A DNA stretch of 64,000 nt. Source: Microbacterium sp. Root553. Its GTDB lineage: Bacteria > Actinomycetota > Actinomycetes > Actinomycetales > Microbacteriaceae. The stretch lies in assembly GCF_001426995.1 (NCBI RefSeq), contig NZ_LMFY01000001.1, positions 1,330,470 to 1,394,469 on the forward strand, given 5' to 3'. The notes under the pieces are model-generated. The model did no database searches and had not been told where the DNA came from. It saw only the letters and a list, made by a program, of their open reading frames with translations. The position numbers were made by a program, and so were the translations under genes. Shown in pieces: positions 1 to 8,347 of the stretch; within the stretch, counting starts at the first letter, position 1, and every line of letters begins with the position of its first letter.

Positions 1-231
1 TGGTCGAGTGCGTCGATCTGGCCGGTGAGGCGGTGGTCGAGTGCGTCGATCTGGCCGGTGAGGCGGTGGTCGAGTGCGTCGATCTGGCCGGTGAGGCGAT
101 GGTCGAGTGCTTCGATCTTGCCCGAGAGGGTGCCGTCGAGTGCTTCGATCTTGCCGGAGAGGGTACCGTCGAGCCGGCCGATGCTGCCGGTGAGGGTGCC
201 GTCGAGCCGGCCGATCTCGGCTCGGATCACT
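1..231. repeat. 33-bp tandem repeat, about seven units
   Basis: Units of 33 bp start at 1, 34, 67, 100, 133, 166 and 199. The first three are nearly identical on the plus strand (each opens TGGTCGAGTGCGTCGATCTG); the later four diverge towards the gene start. The period is a multiple of three and keeps the reading frame of the minus-strand protein. Near-identity of the outer copies suggests recent expansion or gene conversion. Confidence 0.9.
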
Positions 232-326
232 CTGCTGAACTGGGTGGTCATGACCGTCACCACTCCGATCATCACCGCGCCGAACACTCCGATGAGTGTC
301 CAGATCTGAGGGTCGTTCATCGCCAT
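1..326 (-). CDS. Membrane-anchored coiled-coil repeat protein, 3' end off the window
   Basis: The visible N-terminal 108 residues begin MAMNDPQIW and hold one hydrophobic segment (about residues 8-27) followed by repeats of an 11-residue unit such as LDHRLTGQIDA. Hydrophobic residues recur at 3-4-4 spacing, which fits a hendecad (right-handed) coiled coil projecting from a membrane anchor. I start it at the ATG at 326, behind GGAGGATGGAGAC; a second ATG lies two codons downstream. The repeat runs off the left edge, so total length is unknown. The function is not recognised; such anchored stalks act in envelope organisation or as phage-tail-like or adhesin stalks, but nothing here decides. Confidence 0.72.
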   Translation of the reverse strand, partial: MAMNDPQIWTLIGVFGAVMIGVVTVMTTQFSRVIRAEIGRLDGTLTGSIGRLDGTLSGKIEALDGTLSGKIEALDHRLTGQIDALDHRLTGQIDALDHRLTGQIDALD

Positions 327-503
327 GTCTCCATCCTCCGAGCGTCGAGCCAGAATGGCAGTGTGATGTCGCTCGCCGATGGCGACCGTCCCGATCCCCA
401 CTGCTCGGGGGAGAGTTCGAGTGCTCTCCGCGTCGGTGCAGGAGAGGTCCGCCGGCGGCATGCCGCACGCGCGTCCATCCGCGCGCGGTATCGTTGCGAC
501 ACG

Positions 504-1928
504 ATGAGGATGACGCGTCGCACACTGCTGATCGGCGCCGGAGCCGGTGTTCTCGGGGTCCTTCTGGCCTCCTGCACGCCCGAGCCGGCGCCGTCGCCCA
601 CGCCCGACCGCTCGCCGACGCCGCAGCCGACCACCGACACGATCACGCCGGCGGCGTTCGCGCGCAGCGCGTGGTCGACCGACGCCTTCGCGCTCGGTGC
701 GGCCAGCTTCACCCCGGTCGGGGTGCTCGCCGGTGCGCGGGACGCTCTGGCCGAACCGATCGACGAGCGCCTGTTCTTCGCCGGTGAGGCGACCGACACG
801 GAGGCCCCGGGTACTGTCGGGGCCGCGATCCGTTCGGGAGAGCGCGCGGCCGCACAGCTGCTGCGCGCCGCCGATCGAGGGGAGCGCGTGGCGATCATCG
901 GCGCGGGTCTCGCCGGAGCGACGGCGGCCTCGCTGCTCGTGGCCGACGGGCTCGAGGTGACGGTGTTCGAGGCGCGGGATCGCGTCGGCGGACGCATCCA
1001 GTCGGTCGTGGACGACGACGCCTGGCCGTTCCCGGCCCAACTCGGGGGCTGGCTGCTCGGCGCATCCGACGCCGCACTGATCGAGACGCTCGACACGCTC
1101 GACGTCCGCACCGCCCCGATCGCCGGCTCCTGGTGGAGATCGGGCGAGGGCGATGTCGATGCGCCGTCGGTCGATCCCATCGAGTCCGCCATCACGGCCG
1201 CGCAGCAGGCGCTGACCGACTCCTCGCTCGAAGACGCGCTCGGCGCCGCCGGCGTCGATGTCGAGGAACCGGGGCTCGCCGCGCTCCTCGCCGCGATCGC
1301 AGCCTCCTCCGGCTCCGATGCCGACGCGCAGTCGACCTGGTTCCCCCCGGCGCTCCCCGCGGAGGGAGACGTGGCGCCGCTCGGCGACCTGACCCCGGTC
1401 TTCGACACCCTGCTCGAGGGCGCCCGGCTGAGCCTGTCGTCGCCCGTCGGACGCGTCGCCTACGACGAGGCGGGCGTCAGCCTCGGCATCGCATCCGGGG
1501 AATCCCTGTCGTTCGACCGTGTCCTGCTCACCGTGCCGCTCGGCGTGCTGCAGAGCGACGGCATGCAGTTCGCCCCGGCGCTGCCCTTCGGGCATCGAGG
1601 GGCGATCGCCGACCTGGGCATGGGGCGCATCGAGACCGTATGGCTGCGCTTCGACGACCCCCTGGCGACGGCTACGCCTCCCGAGGGGGCCGCAGGCGCG
1701 CAGGGCGACGATGCGGATGCGGATGCGGATGCGCCCACCGTCTGGCATGCGGTCGGCGGCGATGCGCTGATCCGCACCTGGGTGAACCTGCAGCCCGCGA
1801 CCGGGGAGAACGTGCTCGTCGGGATCGTCGGTGGCGATGCGGCGGGCGAGTTCGCCGAGCTCGACGACCAGAAGGCCCTGGAGGCGGCGATCTCCTCGCT
1901 CACTCCCTTCCTCGCCACGACGCCCTGA
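504..1928 (+). CDS. FAD-dependent amine oxidase family lipoprotein with permuted motif order
   Basis: 474 residues. The N-terminus has twin arginines (MTRRTLLIG) and a lipobox ending LLASC at Cys24, so it is a probable Tat lipoprotein; a Pro/Thr linker follows. The flavin monoamine oxidase signatures come in the wrong order. The module normally at the C-terminus (SAW-STDAFALGAAS, LFFAGEATD, GTVGAAIRSGERAA) sits at residues 55-118. The ADP-binding Rossmann motif normally at the N-terminus (VAIIGAGLAG, FEARDRVGGRI) starts only at about 129. The protein ends at LVGIVGGDAAGEF, about where the C-terminal module would normally begin. That is the order expected of a circular permutation. The start at 504 gives the export signal; 510 is an alternative. 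The substrate cannot be told. Confidence 0.75.
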   Translation: MRMTRRTLLIGAGAGVLGVLLASCTPEPAPSPTPDRSPTPQPTTDTITPAAFARSAWSTDAFALGAASFTPVGVLAGARDALAEPIDERLFFAGEATDTEAPGTVGAAIRSGERAAAQLLRAADRGERVAIIGAGLAGATAASLLVADGLEVTVFEARDRVGGRIQSVVDDDAWPFPAQLGGWLLGASDAALIETLDTLDVRTAPIAGSWWRSGEGDVDAPSVDPIESAITAAQQALTDSSLEDALGAAGVDVEEPGLAALLAAIAASSGSDADAQSTWFPPALPAEGDVAPLGDLTPVFDTLLEGARLSLSSPVGRVAYDEAGVSLGIASGESLSFDRVLLTVPLGVLQSDGMQFAPALPFGHRGAIADLGMGRIETVWLRFDDPLATATPPEGAAGAQGDDADADADAPTVWHAVGGDALIRTWVNLQPATGENVLVGIVGGDAAGEFAELDDQKALEAAISSLTPFLATTP

Positions 1929-2044
1929 CCCCCTGCACGCTCTGACCTCGCACGGCTGAGCCCTGACCCCGCGGGCCCTCGCCTCGCGAACGGCTACGCC
2001 CTGATCCCGCTCACCCTGACCCCGCACCGGGCGGGCCGCGTGCG

Positions 2045-2689
2045 TCACACCTCGGGGCGTTCGCCGCCGCGCCGGCGCATGCGGCTCACCAGCACGATCA
2101 CCGTGGCGACCAGGGCGAAGATCGCGAGTGCGATACCGCTGGTGAGCAGGAACTCCGGCGGACCCGACACCTGACGCGGGTCGAGGAAGTAGTACGGGTA
2201 CCAGCCCACCGAGGGGCCGCGCCACAGGGTCACGCCGCCCCATGCGAGGGGGAACGCGAGCGCCGTCGGAACCACCCACCACGGCACGCCGCGGTGCCCC
2301 GGCGTGAGGACCCAGGCGATCGCGGTGCACGCGGGCAGCCAGAAGTGCAGCACCTGATCCGACCAGGGCACGTCGACGCGGATGCCGCGCAGACCCGCCT
2401 GCCAGACGATCAGCGCGAACGCGAGTCCTGCGGTGATCGTCCAGGTGAGCACGAGGGCCAGCGACACGGTGAACCACCGCGGATCGGTCGCGCGGATGAA
2501 GGCGAGCACCGTCCCGGTCAGCAGGACCACCACGAGCGCGCAGTTGGACTGCACCGTCAGATAGGCGAAGAAGTTCTCGCCGGCGATCGTCCGCGAGCTC
2601 AGTCCCCAGAAGAGACGGTGCACGAGCGCGACCGTGCAGACGGCGGCTGTGACCAGGCGCAGCACGCCGAAGAGCGATCGTGCCCTCAC
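2045..2689 (-). CDS. Pr6Pr family integral membrane protein
   Basis: About 214 residues with six predicted membrane spans and the features of the Pr6Pr/FAR-17a-like family: VHRLFWG near the N-terminus, FAYLTVQSN before the second span, and WYPYYFLDP near the end. Function is unknown. I prefer the GTG at 2689 (VRARSLFG), preceded by a purine-rich stretch, over the upstream GTG at 2797, which would add 36 charged residues and has no ribosome binding site. It converges on the amine oxidase gene and is divergent from the DoxX gene. Confidence 0.7.
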   Translation of the reverse strand: MRARSLFGVLRLVTAAVCTVALVHRLFWGLSSRTIAGENFFAYLTVQSNCALVVVLLTGTVLAFIRATDPRWFTVSLALVLTWTITAGLAFALIVWQAGLRGIRVDVPWSDQVLHFWLPACTAIAWVLTPGHRGVPWWVVPTALAFPLAWGGVTLWRGPSVGWYPYYFLDPRQVSGPPEFLLTSGIALAIFALVATVIVLVSRMRRRGGERPEV

Positions 2690-2895
2690 CTTCGCCCCTG
2701 CCCCTTCCCGGCTGCGCCCATCGTCGTCCGGACGCGAACCGCGCCATCCGGCGAGTCTACGGAAGGTGTCGGGCGGCGAGCGCGTCGCGCGCTGCACACA
2801 GGAGAGGGAAAGGTCGGTTTCCTAGCGTGGAGAGAAGGGATCCACCCTGCTCCGCGCCTGGCGCGCGGTGTCCTGCCACGAAGGAACATCTCCTC

Positions 2896-3336
2896 ATGAC
2901 GAACACCACCGCCCCCTCCGCCGCCGCCTCGCTGGGACTCCTCGTCCTGCGCATCGTGGTCGGCGTCATCTTCGCCGCCCATGGCGCGCAGAAGATCTTC
3001 GAGTACACGATTCCCGGCACCATCGGCAGCTTCGAGGGCATGGGCATCCCGTTCCCCGAGATCGCCGCGCCTCTGGTCGCGTTCGTCGAGCTCATCGGCG
3101 GCATCCTGCTCGCCCTCGGTCTCTTCACGCGCCCGGTCGGCGTCATCCTCGCGGTCGACATGGTCGTGGCGCTGTTCGCCGTGCACCTGCCGGCGGGGCT
3201 CTGGGTCGGTGAGGGCGGATACGAGTTCGTCGCCGTGCTGGGCGCCGCCGCCCTCGCGCTGGCGTTCAGCGGTGCAGGCCGCTTCTCGCTCGACGGCGCG
3301 TTCCTGCGCGGACGGGCCCCGGCCTGGCTCAGCTGA
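2896..3336 (+). CDS. DoxX family membrane protein
   Basis: 146 residues, four hydrophobic spans, with the DoxX signature (LRIVVGVIFAAHGAQKIF, then ELIGGILLALGLFTRPVG). AAGGA at 2881-2885 precedes the ATG by ten bases. DoxX proteins are small quinone- or redox-associated membrane proteins whose role is not settled. It is a single-gene transcript: a strong hairpin follows at 3352-3385. Confidence 0.85.
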   Translation: MTNTTAPSAAASLGLLVLRIVVGVIFAAHGAQKIFEYTIPGTIGSFEGMGIPFPEIAAPLVAFVELIGGILLALGLFTRPVGVILAVDMVVALFAVHLPAGLWVGEGGYEFVAVLGAAALALAFSGAGRFSLDGAFLRGRAPAWLS

Positions 3337-3351
3337 TCACGAGCAGGATCG

Positions 3352-3385
3352 CGAACGGGGAGTGCCGGAAGGCGCTCCCCGTTCG
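3352..3385 (+). terminator. Hairpin terminator after the DoxX gene
   Basis: Inverted repeat of 15 bp (CGAACGGGGAGTGCC, with one T-G wobble) closed by a GGAA tetraloop and followed by TGTGT. It separates the DoxX gene from the GntR promoter region. Confidence 0.75.
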
Positions 3386-3394
3386 TGTGTATGC

Positions 3395-3411
3395 TGTCGA
3401 CAGTTAACAGG
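3395..3411 (+). promoter_or_regulatory. Putative GntR operator upstream of its own gene
   Basis: TGTCGACAGTTAACAGG lies just before the AGGAGGT ribosome site of the GntR gene. It matches 14 of 17 bases of TGTTGACTGTTAACAGT at 4116-4132, in front of the transporter operon. The palindromic core is GTTAAC. A site this close to the start codon suggests negative autoregulation. Confidence 0.6.
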
Positions 3412-3419
3412 AGGTCACC

Positions 3420-4085
3420 GTGACAGAGTCCGTCAAGCGCGGGGAGTCCCTCGGAGTGCAGGTCGCTCAGGTGCTCCGCCAGCGCATCGTCCGCGGGGAG
3501 CTCGCACCGGGAGCCCGCATCACCGAGGAGGCGCTGGCCGAGGAGTTCTCGGTGAGTCGCGGTCCGATCCGCGACGCGCTCACGCAGCTGAGCTTCGAGA
3601 TGCTCGTCGAGGTGCAGCGCCCTCGCGGCGTCTACATCACCGGTCTTTCGCAGGACGACGTCGATCAGCTCTACAGCCTGCGGGGCGCCCTCGAGCAGCT
3701 CGCGCTCTCGCGGGCGATGCGGGTCGAGGACGACGAGCGGTGGGCCTCGATGACCGCAGCGGTCGAGCGGATGGGGGCGGCGGCAGACAGCGGCGATCAT
3801 GCCGCCTTCGTCGCCGCGGACCTGGAGTTCCACTCCCAGATCTACGCGCTCGCCGACCACCCGCGCCTGCAGGGGGCATGGAGCCAGTACCTGCCGACCT
3901 TCACCGCGCTCCTCGAGGTGACGATCAATCACGATGACGATCTGCATGAGTCGTCGGACGACCACGTGCGGCTGATGGACGTGATGCGCACCGGCACCCC
4001 GAAGCAGGCGGCCGCCGTGCTGACCGCCCACCTCGACGGCGCCAGGGATCGGATGCTGAGCGAGCTCGCCGACCGACCCGCCTGA
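3420..4085 (+). CDS. GntR family (FCD domain) transcriptional regulator
   Basis: 221 residues. The N-terminal winged helix (about 10-75) shows the GntR pattern LRQRIVRGELAPGARITEE and FSVSRGPIRDALTQL. The C-terminal all-helical FCD domain has the usual acidic and histidine ligand positions (DLEFHSQIYALADH, about 138-151). The GTG start at 3420 follows AGGAGGT at 3409-3415. The next gene, tctC, starts 104 bases after its stop and has a matching operator, so it probably controls uptake of an organic acid that is also its effector. FCD regulators often sense carboxylates; the ligand here is not known. Confidence 0.88.
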   Translation: MTESVKRGESLGVQVAQVLRQRIVRGELAPGARITEEALAEEFSVSRGPIRDALTQLSFEMLVEVQRPRGVYITGLSQDDVDQLYSLRGALEQLALSRAMRVEDDERWASMTAAVERMGAAADSGDHAAFVAADLEFHSQIYALADHPRLQGAWSQYLPTFTALLEVTINHDDDLHESSDDHVRLMDVMRTGTPKQAAAVLTAHLDGARDRMLSELADRPA

Positions 4086-4115
4086 TCACGATCCGGGGGC
4101 CTCGGCACCTTCGGG

Positions 4116-4147
4116 TGTTGACTGTTAACAGTAAACGCTGCTACGGT
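4116..4147 (+). promoter_or_regulatory. Promoter with overlapping GntR operator for the tct operon
   Basis: A -35-like TTGACT (4118-4123) is followed, 18 bases on, by TACGGT (4142-4147). The perfect 12-bp palindrome ACTGTTAACAGT (4121-4132) overlaps the -35 element and spacer, so a bound regulator would block RNA polymerase. Confidence 0.6.
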
Positions 4148-4189
4148 CTGAGAGTCGACAACAAGGTCGACCCACGTAGAGGAGCAAAG

Positions 4190-5158
4190 ATGCCCCGCAT
4201 GCGCATCACCCGGGCCGCCGCCGCGATCGCGGCCGTCGCCGCCACCGCCCTCGTCCTGTCGGCCTGCACGAAGGTCGAAGAGGGTGAGGATGCGGCATCC
4301 GCCTTTCCCGAGAACGACATCCGCCTGATCATCCAGGCGAACCCCGGCGGCGGCTCCGACCTGTCGTCGCGTGCCCTCGCCACCGAGCTCGAGGGGATCC
4401 TCGGCGTCAGCGTCATCCCCGAGAACATGCCGGGCGCGGCAGGCGCCCTCGCCATGGAGTACGTCGGAGCGCAGGACCCCGACGGCTACGTCATCGGATT
4501 CGCCCCCGTCGAGATCGCGATGCTCAACACCACCCAGAGCGCCAACGTGCTGCCGGATGACTTCGACCTGCTGGGTCAGATCATGCTGGCTCCCGGCGTC
4601 ATCACGGTCGGCGCGAACAGCGGCATCGAGTCGCTGGAGGACCTGGTCGACCGGGCGAAGTCCGGGGCCGTCACGGTCGCGAACTCCGGCGCCGGATCGA
4701 TCTGGGAGGCGGCGACAATCGGCCTCGGCGATGCGACCGACGCGACGTTCTCGCCCGTGCCCTACGACGGTGGCGCGACGGCGGTCGCCGCCGCGGCATC
4801 CGGCGAGACCGTCGCCGCGGTGTCGGGGCTCGGTGAGGCGCTGGCGCAGGGCGAGGCCGTGCGCATCCTCGGCGTCATGAACGATGAGCGTCACCCCGAC
4901 GCGGAAGACGTGCCCACCGTCGACGAGGCCATCGGCGAAGACGTCGTCTTCGGCGGCTGGGGCGGCATCTACGCCCCCAAGGGCCTGCCCGACGACGTGA
5001 AGAGCGAGCTCGAGTCGGCCGTGAAGCAGGCGGTCGAGTCCGACGGCTACCAGACCTTCCAGAAGGATGCCGGCAACCTCGTCGTCTACCGCGACTCCGC
5101 GGAGTGGACCACGTTCGTGAACGAGCAGTTCGACCTGTTCAAGGACCTCCTGGGCTGA
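4190..5158 (+). CDS. tctC: Tripartite tricarboxylate transporter substrate-binding lipoprotein (TctC)
   Basis: 322 residues. The signal peptide ends in a lipobox (VLSAC). The mature part has the Bug/TctC fold hallmarks: IRLIIQANPGGGSDLSSRAL near the N-terminus, NMPGAAGALAMEYV, and GGWGGIYAPKGLPDD near the C-terminus. It captures a carboxylate outside the membrane for TctAB. The ATG at 4190 follows AGAGGAG. It is the first gene of tctCBA plus the DapA-family gene. The ligand (citrate, a C4 acid, a sugar acid) cannot be read from the sequence. Confidence 0.92.
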   Translation: MPRMRITRAAAAIAAVAATALVLSACTKVEEGEDAASAFPENDIRLIIQANPGGGSDLSSRALATELEGILGVSVIPENMPGAAGALAMEYVGAQDPDGYVIGFAPVEIAMLNTTQSANVLPDDFDLLGQIMLAPGVITVGANSGIESLEDLVDRAKSGAVTVANSGAGSIWEAATIGLGDATDATFSPVPYDGGATAVAAAASGETVAAVSGLGEALAQGEAVRILGVMNDERHPDAEDVPTVDEAIGEDVVFGGWGGIYAPKGLPDDVKSELESAVKQAVESDGYQTFQKDAGNLVVYRDSAEWTTFVNEQFDLFKDLLG

Positions 5159-5171
5159 CCGGCCCGGGACC

Positions 5172-5199
5172 GCGGGGCCGGGCTCATCTCCGGCCCCGC
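5172..5199 (+). other. Intercistronic hairpin between tctC and tctB
   Basis: Perfect 10-bp inverted repeat GCGGGGCCGG with an 8-base loop directly after tctC and without a T-tract. Such hairpins after a binding-protein gene usually protect the upstream mRNA or partly terminate, keeping the binding protein in excess over the membrane subunits. Confidence 0.55.
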
Positions 5200-5237
5200 A
5201 TCACCCACGCCGTACATCGCACCAGGGAAGGAGCATC

Positions 5238-5795
5238 ATGTCGCACACCGATGTCGCGAACCCGGCCGCACCGGACGAGAACCCGGCCGCGCCGGACGAG
5301 CACCAGGGCGCACCCGCCTCCCGGCCGCTCGAGATCGCCTTCGGGGTCGTCGCCCTGGCGTTCAGCGCCGGGTACCTCTTCCTCTCCACGCAGATCCCGC
5401 TGCGCCGTGAGGCCGCACCCGGTCAGATCGATGCCCGCTTCTGGCCGATGGTCATCGCGGTCACCGCCGTGGTCATCGCGCTCGCCGTGCTCGCGGTGGC
5501 CCTCACCCGCCCGGCCCCCGGTCGCGAGGATCTCGACCGCATCCAGTCCGGAGGGATGCTCCGCGTCATCGCGACCCTGGCGATCTCCGGCGTCTTCATC
5601 GCCGTCTGGTCGCTCGGAACCGTCATCCTGTTCGGCTATCGCATCGAGGTCTTCCCGGTCGCCGCCGCGCTGCTGATGGCCGCGCTCATGCTCCTCTACG
5701 GCCACCGCCGCTGGCTGAGCCTCATCATCTACTCCGTCTCCGTCACGGCGTTCGTCTACGTCGTGTTCGGCATGCTCCTGAGGATCCCGCTGTGA
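5238..5795 (+). CDS. tctB: Tripartite tricarboxylate transporter small membrane subunit (TctB)
   Basis: 185 residues. After a 30-residue Ala/Pro-rich hydrophilic start containing the repeat NPAAPDE, it has four hydrophobic spans, the usual TctB architecture. AAGGAG precedes the ATG at 5238. It overlaps tctA by four bases (GTGA), so the two membrane subunits are translationally coupled. The extended N-terminal tail is more degenerate than the rest. Confidence 0.88.
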   Translation: MSHTDVANPAAPDENPAAPDEHQGAPASRPLEIAFGVVALAFSAGYLFLSTQIPLRREAAPGQIDARFWPMVIAVTAVVIALAVLAVALTRPAPGREDLDRIQSGGMLRVIATLAISGVFIAVWSLGTVILFGYRIEVFPVAAALLMAALMLLYGHRRWLSLIIYSVSVTAFVYVVFGMLLRIPL

Positions 5796-7447
5796 ACGCG
5801 CTCATGGAGGGGCTGAACTCGCTCCTCGACATCTCGATCCTGCTCTACATGCTCGTGGGGCTCCTGCTCGGCTTCATGGTCGGCGCCTTCCCCGGCATCA
5901 CCGCGACCATGGCCGTCGCCCTCGCCGCAGGGTTCACGATGACCCTCGAGCCCGTCCAGGGCCTCGCCGTGCTGCTCACGATCTACGTCGCGGCGAACTT
6001 CGGCGACAGGGTGCCCTCGATCCTCATCAACACCCCCGGCACCCCGGCATCGATCGCCACCACGCTCGACGGCTATCCGATGGCCAAGCAGGGCAGAGCG
6101 GGCCTCGCGCTGACGATCTCGGCGATCGTCTCGGCCGTCGGCATCCTCGCCTCGCTCGTGCTCTTCGCCGTCGCCGCGGTGCCGATCGCGAGCTTCGCCC
6201 GCGACTACTTCAAGTCTCCCGAGCTGTTCGCGCTGGTCGTCTTCGGCATCTCGATCATGATCGGCATCTCGTCGAAGTCGATGCTCAAGGGCATCCTCGC
6301 CGGTCTCTTCGGCCTCATGCTCGGCACCGTCGGGACGTATGCGGCCACCGCAGACCAGCGCTTCACGTTCGGGGTGCTCGAACTCGTCGAGGGCGTCAAC
6401 TTCATCGCCGTGATCATCGGCCTCTTCGGCATCGCCGAGCTCTTCGATCAGCTGCTCACGTACCGCAAGAGCAACGTCCGCCCCATCTCGAGCCTCGGCC
6501 GCTGGTGGCCGAACCGCTCGGAGCTGAAGCAGAGCGGCCGTGCGACCGCGGTCGGCGGTGCCGTCGGCCTCGGCGTCGGACTCATCCCCGCCGCGGGTGG
6601 CGACATCGCAGGACTCATCGGCTGGGAGCGCGCGCGCAAGGCGTCGAAGCACCCGGAGATGTTCGGCAAGGGATCCATCGAGGGCGTCGCCGCCTCCGAC
6701 ACGGCCTCCAGCGCCACGCTCGGCGGTTCGCTCACGACCACGATGGCGCTCGGCATCCCCGGCGACTCGGTGATGGCCGTGATGATCGGCTCGATGATCA
6801 TCTGGGGCATCACGCCCGGCCCGACCCTGTTCACCAACCGCCCCGACCTGGTGGTCTCGATCGTCGGGATCATGCTCGTCGCGACGCTGCTCTCACTCGC
6901 CCTGAGCCTCGTGCGCATGAAGGGCATGGTGAAGCTGCTCGACGTGCCCCAGCCGTACCTGTGGAGCGGCATCCTGATCTTCTGCATCATCGGCACGTAT
7001 GCCACCTCGAACAGCCTGTCGACCGTCGTCACGATGCTCGTGTTCGGCGTCATCGGGGTGATGCTGAAGCGGATGCAGGTGCCCGCCGGGCCCATCGTGC
7101 TCGGCCTGCTGCTCGGCCCGCTGGCCGAGGAGAATCTGGCTCGCACGCTGGCGATCCTTCCGACGCGTCCGTTCTTCGAGGTCGTCAGCCCGATCGCGCT
7201 CGTGCTGCTCGCGCTCGCCGTGCTCTCGATCGTGATGCCCGCGATCCGCGCCGCCCGCTCTCCCCGCAGAGAACGGGCCTCGCTCGAGGACTCGATCCTC
7301 TCCGCATCGACGGTCGAGCAGATCGAGAAGGCCCATGGCGAGCTCGCCGCGGACCCCGACCTGCTCACCTCGACCGTCCGCAACGTCGACACCTCATCCC
7401 GTGCGAGCCGCAGGGCGCGCAAGAACTCCAAGGAGACCGAGAAGTGA
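5792..7447 (+). CDS. tctA: Tripartite tricarboxylate transporter large membrane subunit (TctA)
   Basis: 551 residues with about eleven or twelve membrane spans. Conserved TctA segments are visible: FPGITATMAVALAAG, INTPGTPASIATTLDGYP, and the C-terminal half repeat ending in SVMAVMIGSMIIWGITPGP. It forms the ion-coupled translocation channel with TctB. GTG start within the tctB stop (GTGA). The last 60 residues are a charged cytoplasmic tail. Its stop overlaps the start of the DapA-family gene. Confidence 0.93.
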   Translation: MNALMEGLNSLLDISILLYMLVGLLLGFMVGAFPGITATMAVALAAGFTMTLEPVQGLAVLLTIYVAANFGDRVPSILINTPGTPASIATTLDGYPMAKQGRAGLALTISAIVSAVGILASLVLFAVAAVPIASFARDYFKSPELFALVVFGISIMIGISSKSMLKGILAGLFGLMLGTVGTYAATADQRFTFGVLELVEGVNFIAVIIGLFGIAELFDQLLTYRKSNVRPISSLGRWWPNRSELKQSGRATAVGGAVGLGVGLIPAAGGDIAGLIGWERARKASKHPEMFGKGSIEGVAASDTASSATLGGSLTTTMALGIPGDSVMAVMIGSMIIWGITPGPTLFTNRPDLVVSIVGIMLVATLLSLALSLVRMKGMVKLLDVPQPYLWSGILIFCIIGTYATSNSLSTVVTMLVFGVIGVMLKRMQVPAGPIVLGLLLGPLAEENLARTLAILPTRPFFEVVSPIALVLLALAVLSIVMPAIRAARSPRRERASLEDSILSASTVEQIEKAHGELAADPDLLTSTVRNVDTSSRASRRARKNSKETEK

Positions 7448-8313
7448 CCCGCTACGACATCGTGACCGCCGTTCCCACGGCGTTCCACCGCGACGGCAGC
7501 CTCGACCTGGAAGGCTCGCGTGCGATCTTCCGCTTCGTCGGGCAGTCGGGCAACGAGGGCGCGTTCGTGCTCGGCACCACGGGGGAGTTCCCCGCCGTCG
7601 ACGTCGCGGAGTTCACCGCGCTCGTGGGTGCGGCCCTCGAGGAGCTCGCCGACAGGATGCGCGTGATCGTGCACGTCGGCCAGCCCAGCACCTTCGAGGC
7701 CGTGCGTCTCGTCGAGATCGCCAAGGGTCTCGGCGCGACGGAGTTCGCCGCGCTCACCCCGTACTACCTGAAGTCGACCGAAGACGCGATCTTCGATTAC
7801 TACCGAGCGGTGTCGGATGCCGTCGGCGACGGGCGCCTCTACGTGTACATCTACCCCGCGCGCAGCGGCAACACCGTCTCGCCCGATCTTCTCGTGCGCC
7901 TGGCCGCGCTGCCGAACGTGGTGGGAGCGAAGCTCAGCGAGCTGTCGCTCGACGAGATCGCCGCGTACCGCGCCGTGGTTCCCGCCGACTTCGACCTCTA
8001 TACCGGTGCCGACCGCGACCTGATCGCTGCGGTGCAGGTGGGTGCGCAGGGCGTCGTCTCGGGTGTCTCGTCGGTCACCCCGAAGCCGTTCCGCGCTCTC
8101 GCGGATGCCGGTCGCTCGGGCGATGCCGGCGCGATCGCCGCGGCCCAGGCCGCGGTCGACGACGTCGTGTCGCTGATCGGCGGGGACATGGCGCGCATGA
8201 AGGAGGCGTACCGCGTGCTCGACGTGGTCGACACGCACTGCCGCATGGCGATCGCCGAGCCGTCCGACGACGAGCGTGCCGCCGTCGCCCAGGTGGTCGC
8301 GGCGCACCGGTAG
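7444..8313 (+). CDS. DapA/KdgD family aldolase or dehydratase
   Basis: 289 residues, a single TIM barrel of the dihydrodipicolinate synthase superfamily. Visible active-site features are GTTGE (44-48), the catalytic tyrosine region YVYIYP (133-138, Tyr135 or Tyr137) and the Schiff-base lysine Lys163 in GAKLSE. GTG start overlapping the tctA stop by four bases. Being coupled to a carboxylate importer argues against lysine synthesis and for catabolism of a 2-keto-3-deoxy or related sugar acid, as in 5-dehydro-4-deoxyglucarate dehydratase. Exact reaction not determined. Confidence 0.85.
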   Translation: MTRYDIVTAVPTAFHRDGSLDLEGSRAIFRFVGQSGNEGAFVLGTTGEFPAVDVAEFTALVGAALEELADRMRVIVHVGQPSTFEAVRLVEIAKGLGATEFAALTPYYLKSTEDAIFDYYRAVSDAVGDGRLYVYIYPARSGNTVSPDLLVRLAALPNVVGAKLSELSLDEIAAYRAVVPADFDLYTGADRDLIAAVQVGAQGVVSGVSSVTPKPFRALADAGRSGDAGAIAAAQAAVDDVVSLIGGDMARMKEAYRVLDVVDTHCRMAIAEPSDDERAAVAQVVAAHR

Positions 8314-8347
8314 CGATTCTCACAGCCGGGTCGGGGAGGATGGGGTC

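Noticed and set aside
1..231. Possible CRISPR array at the left edge
   Set aside because: The 33-bp units are contiguous with no spacers and keep a protein reading frame.
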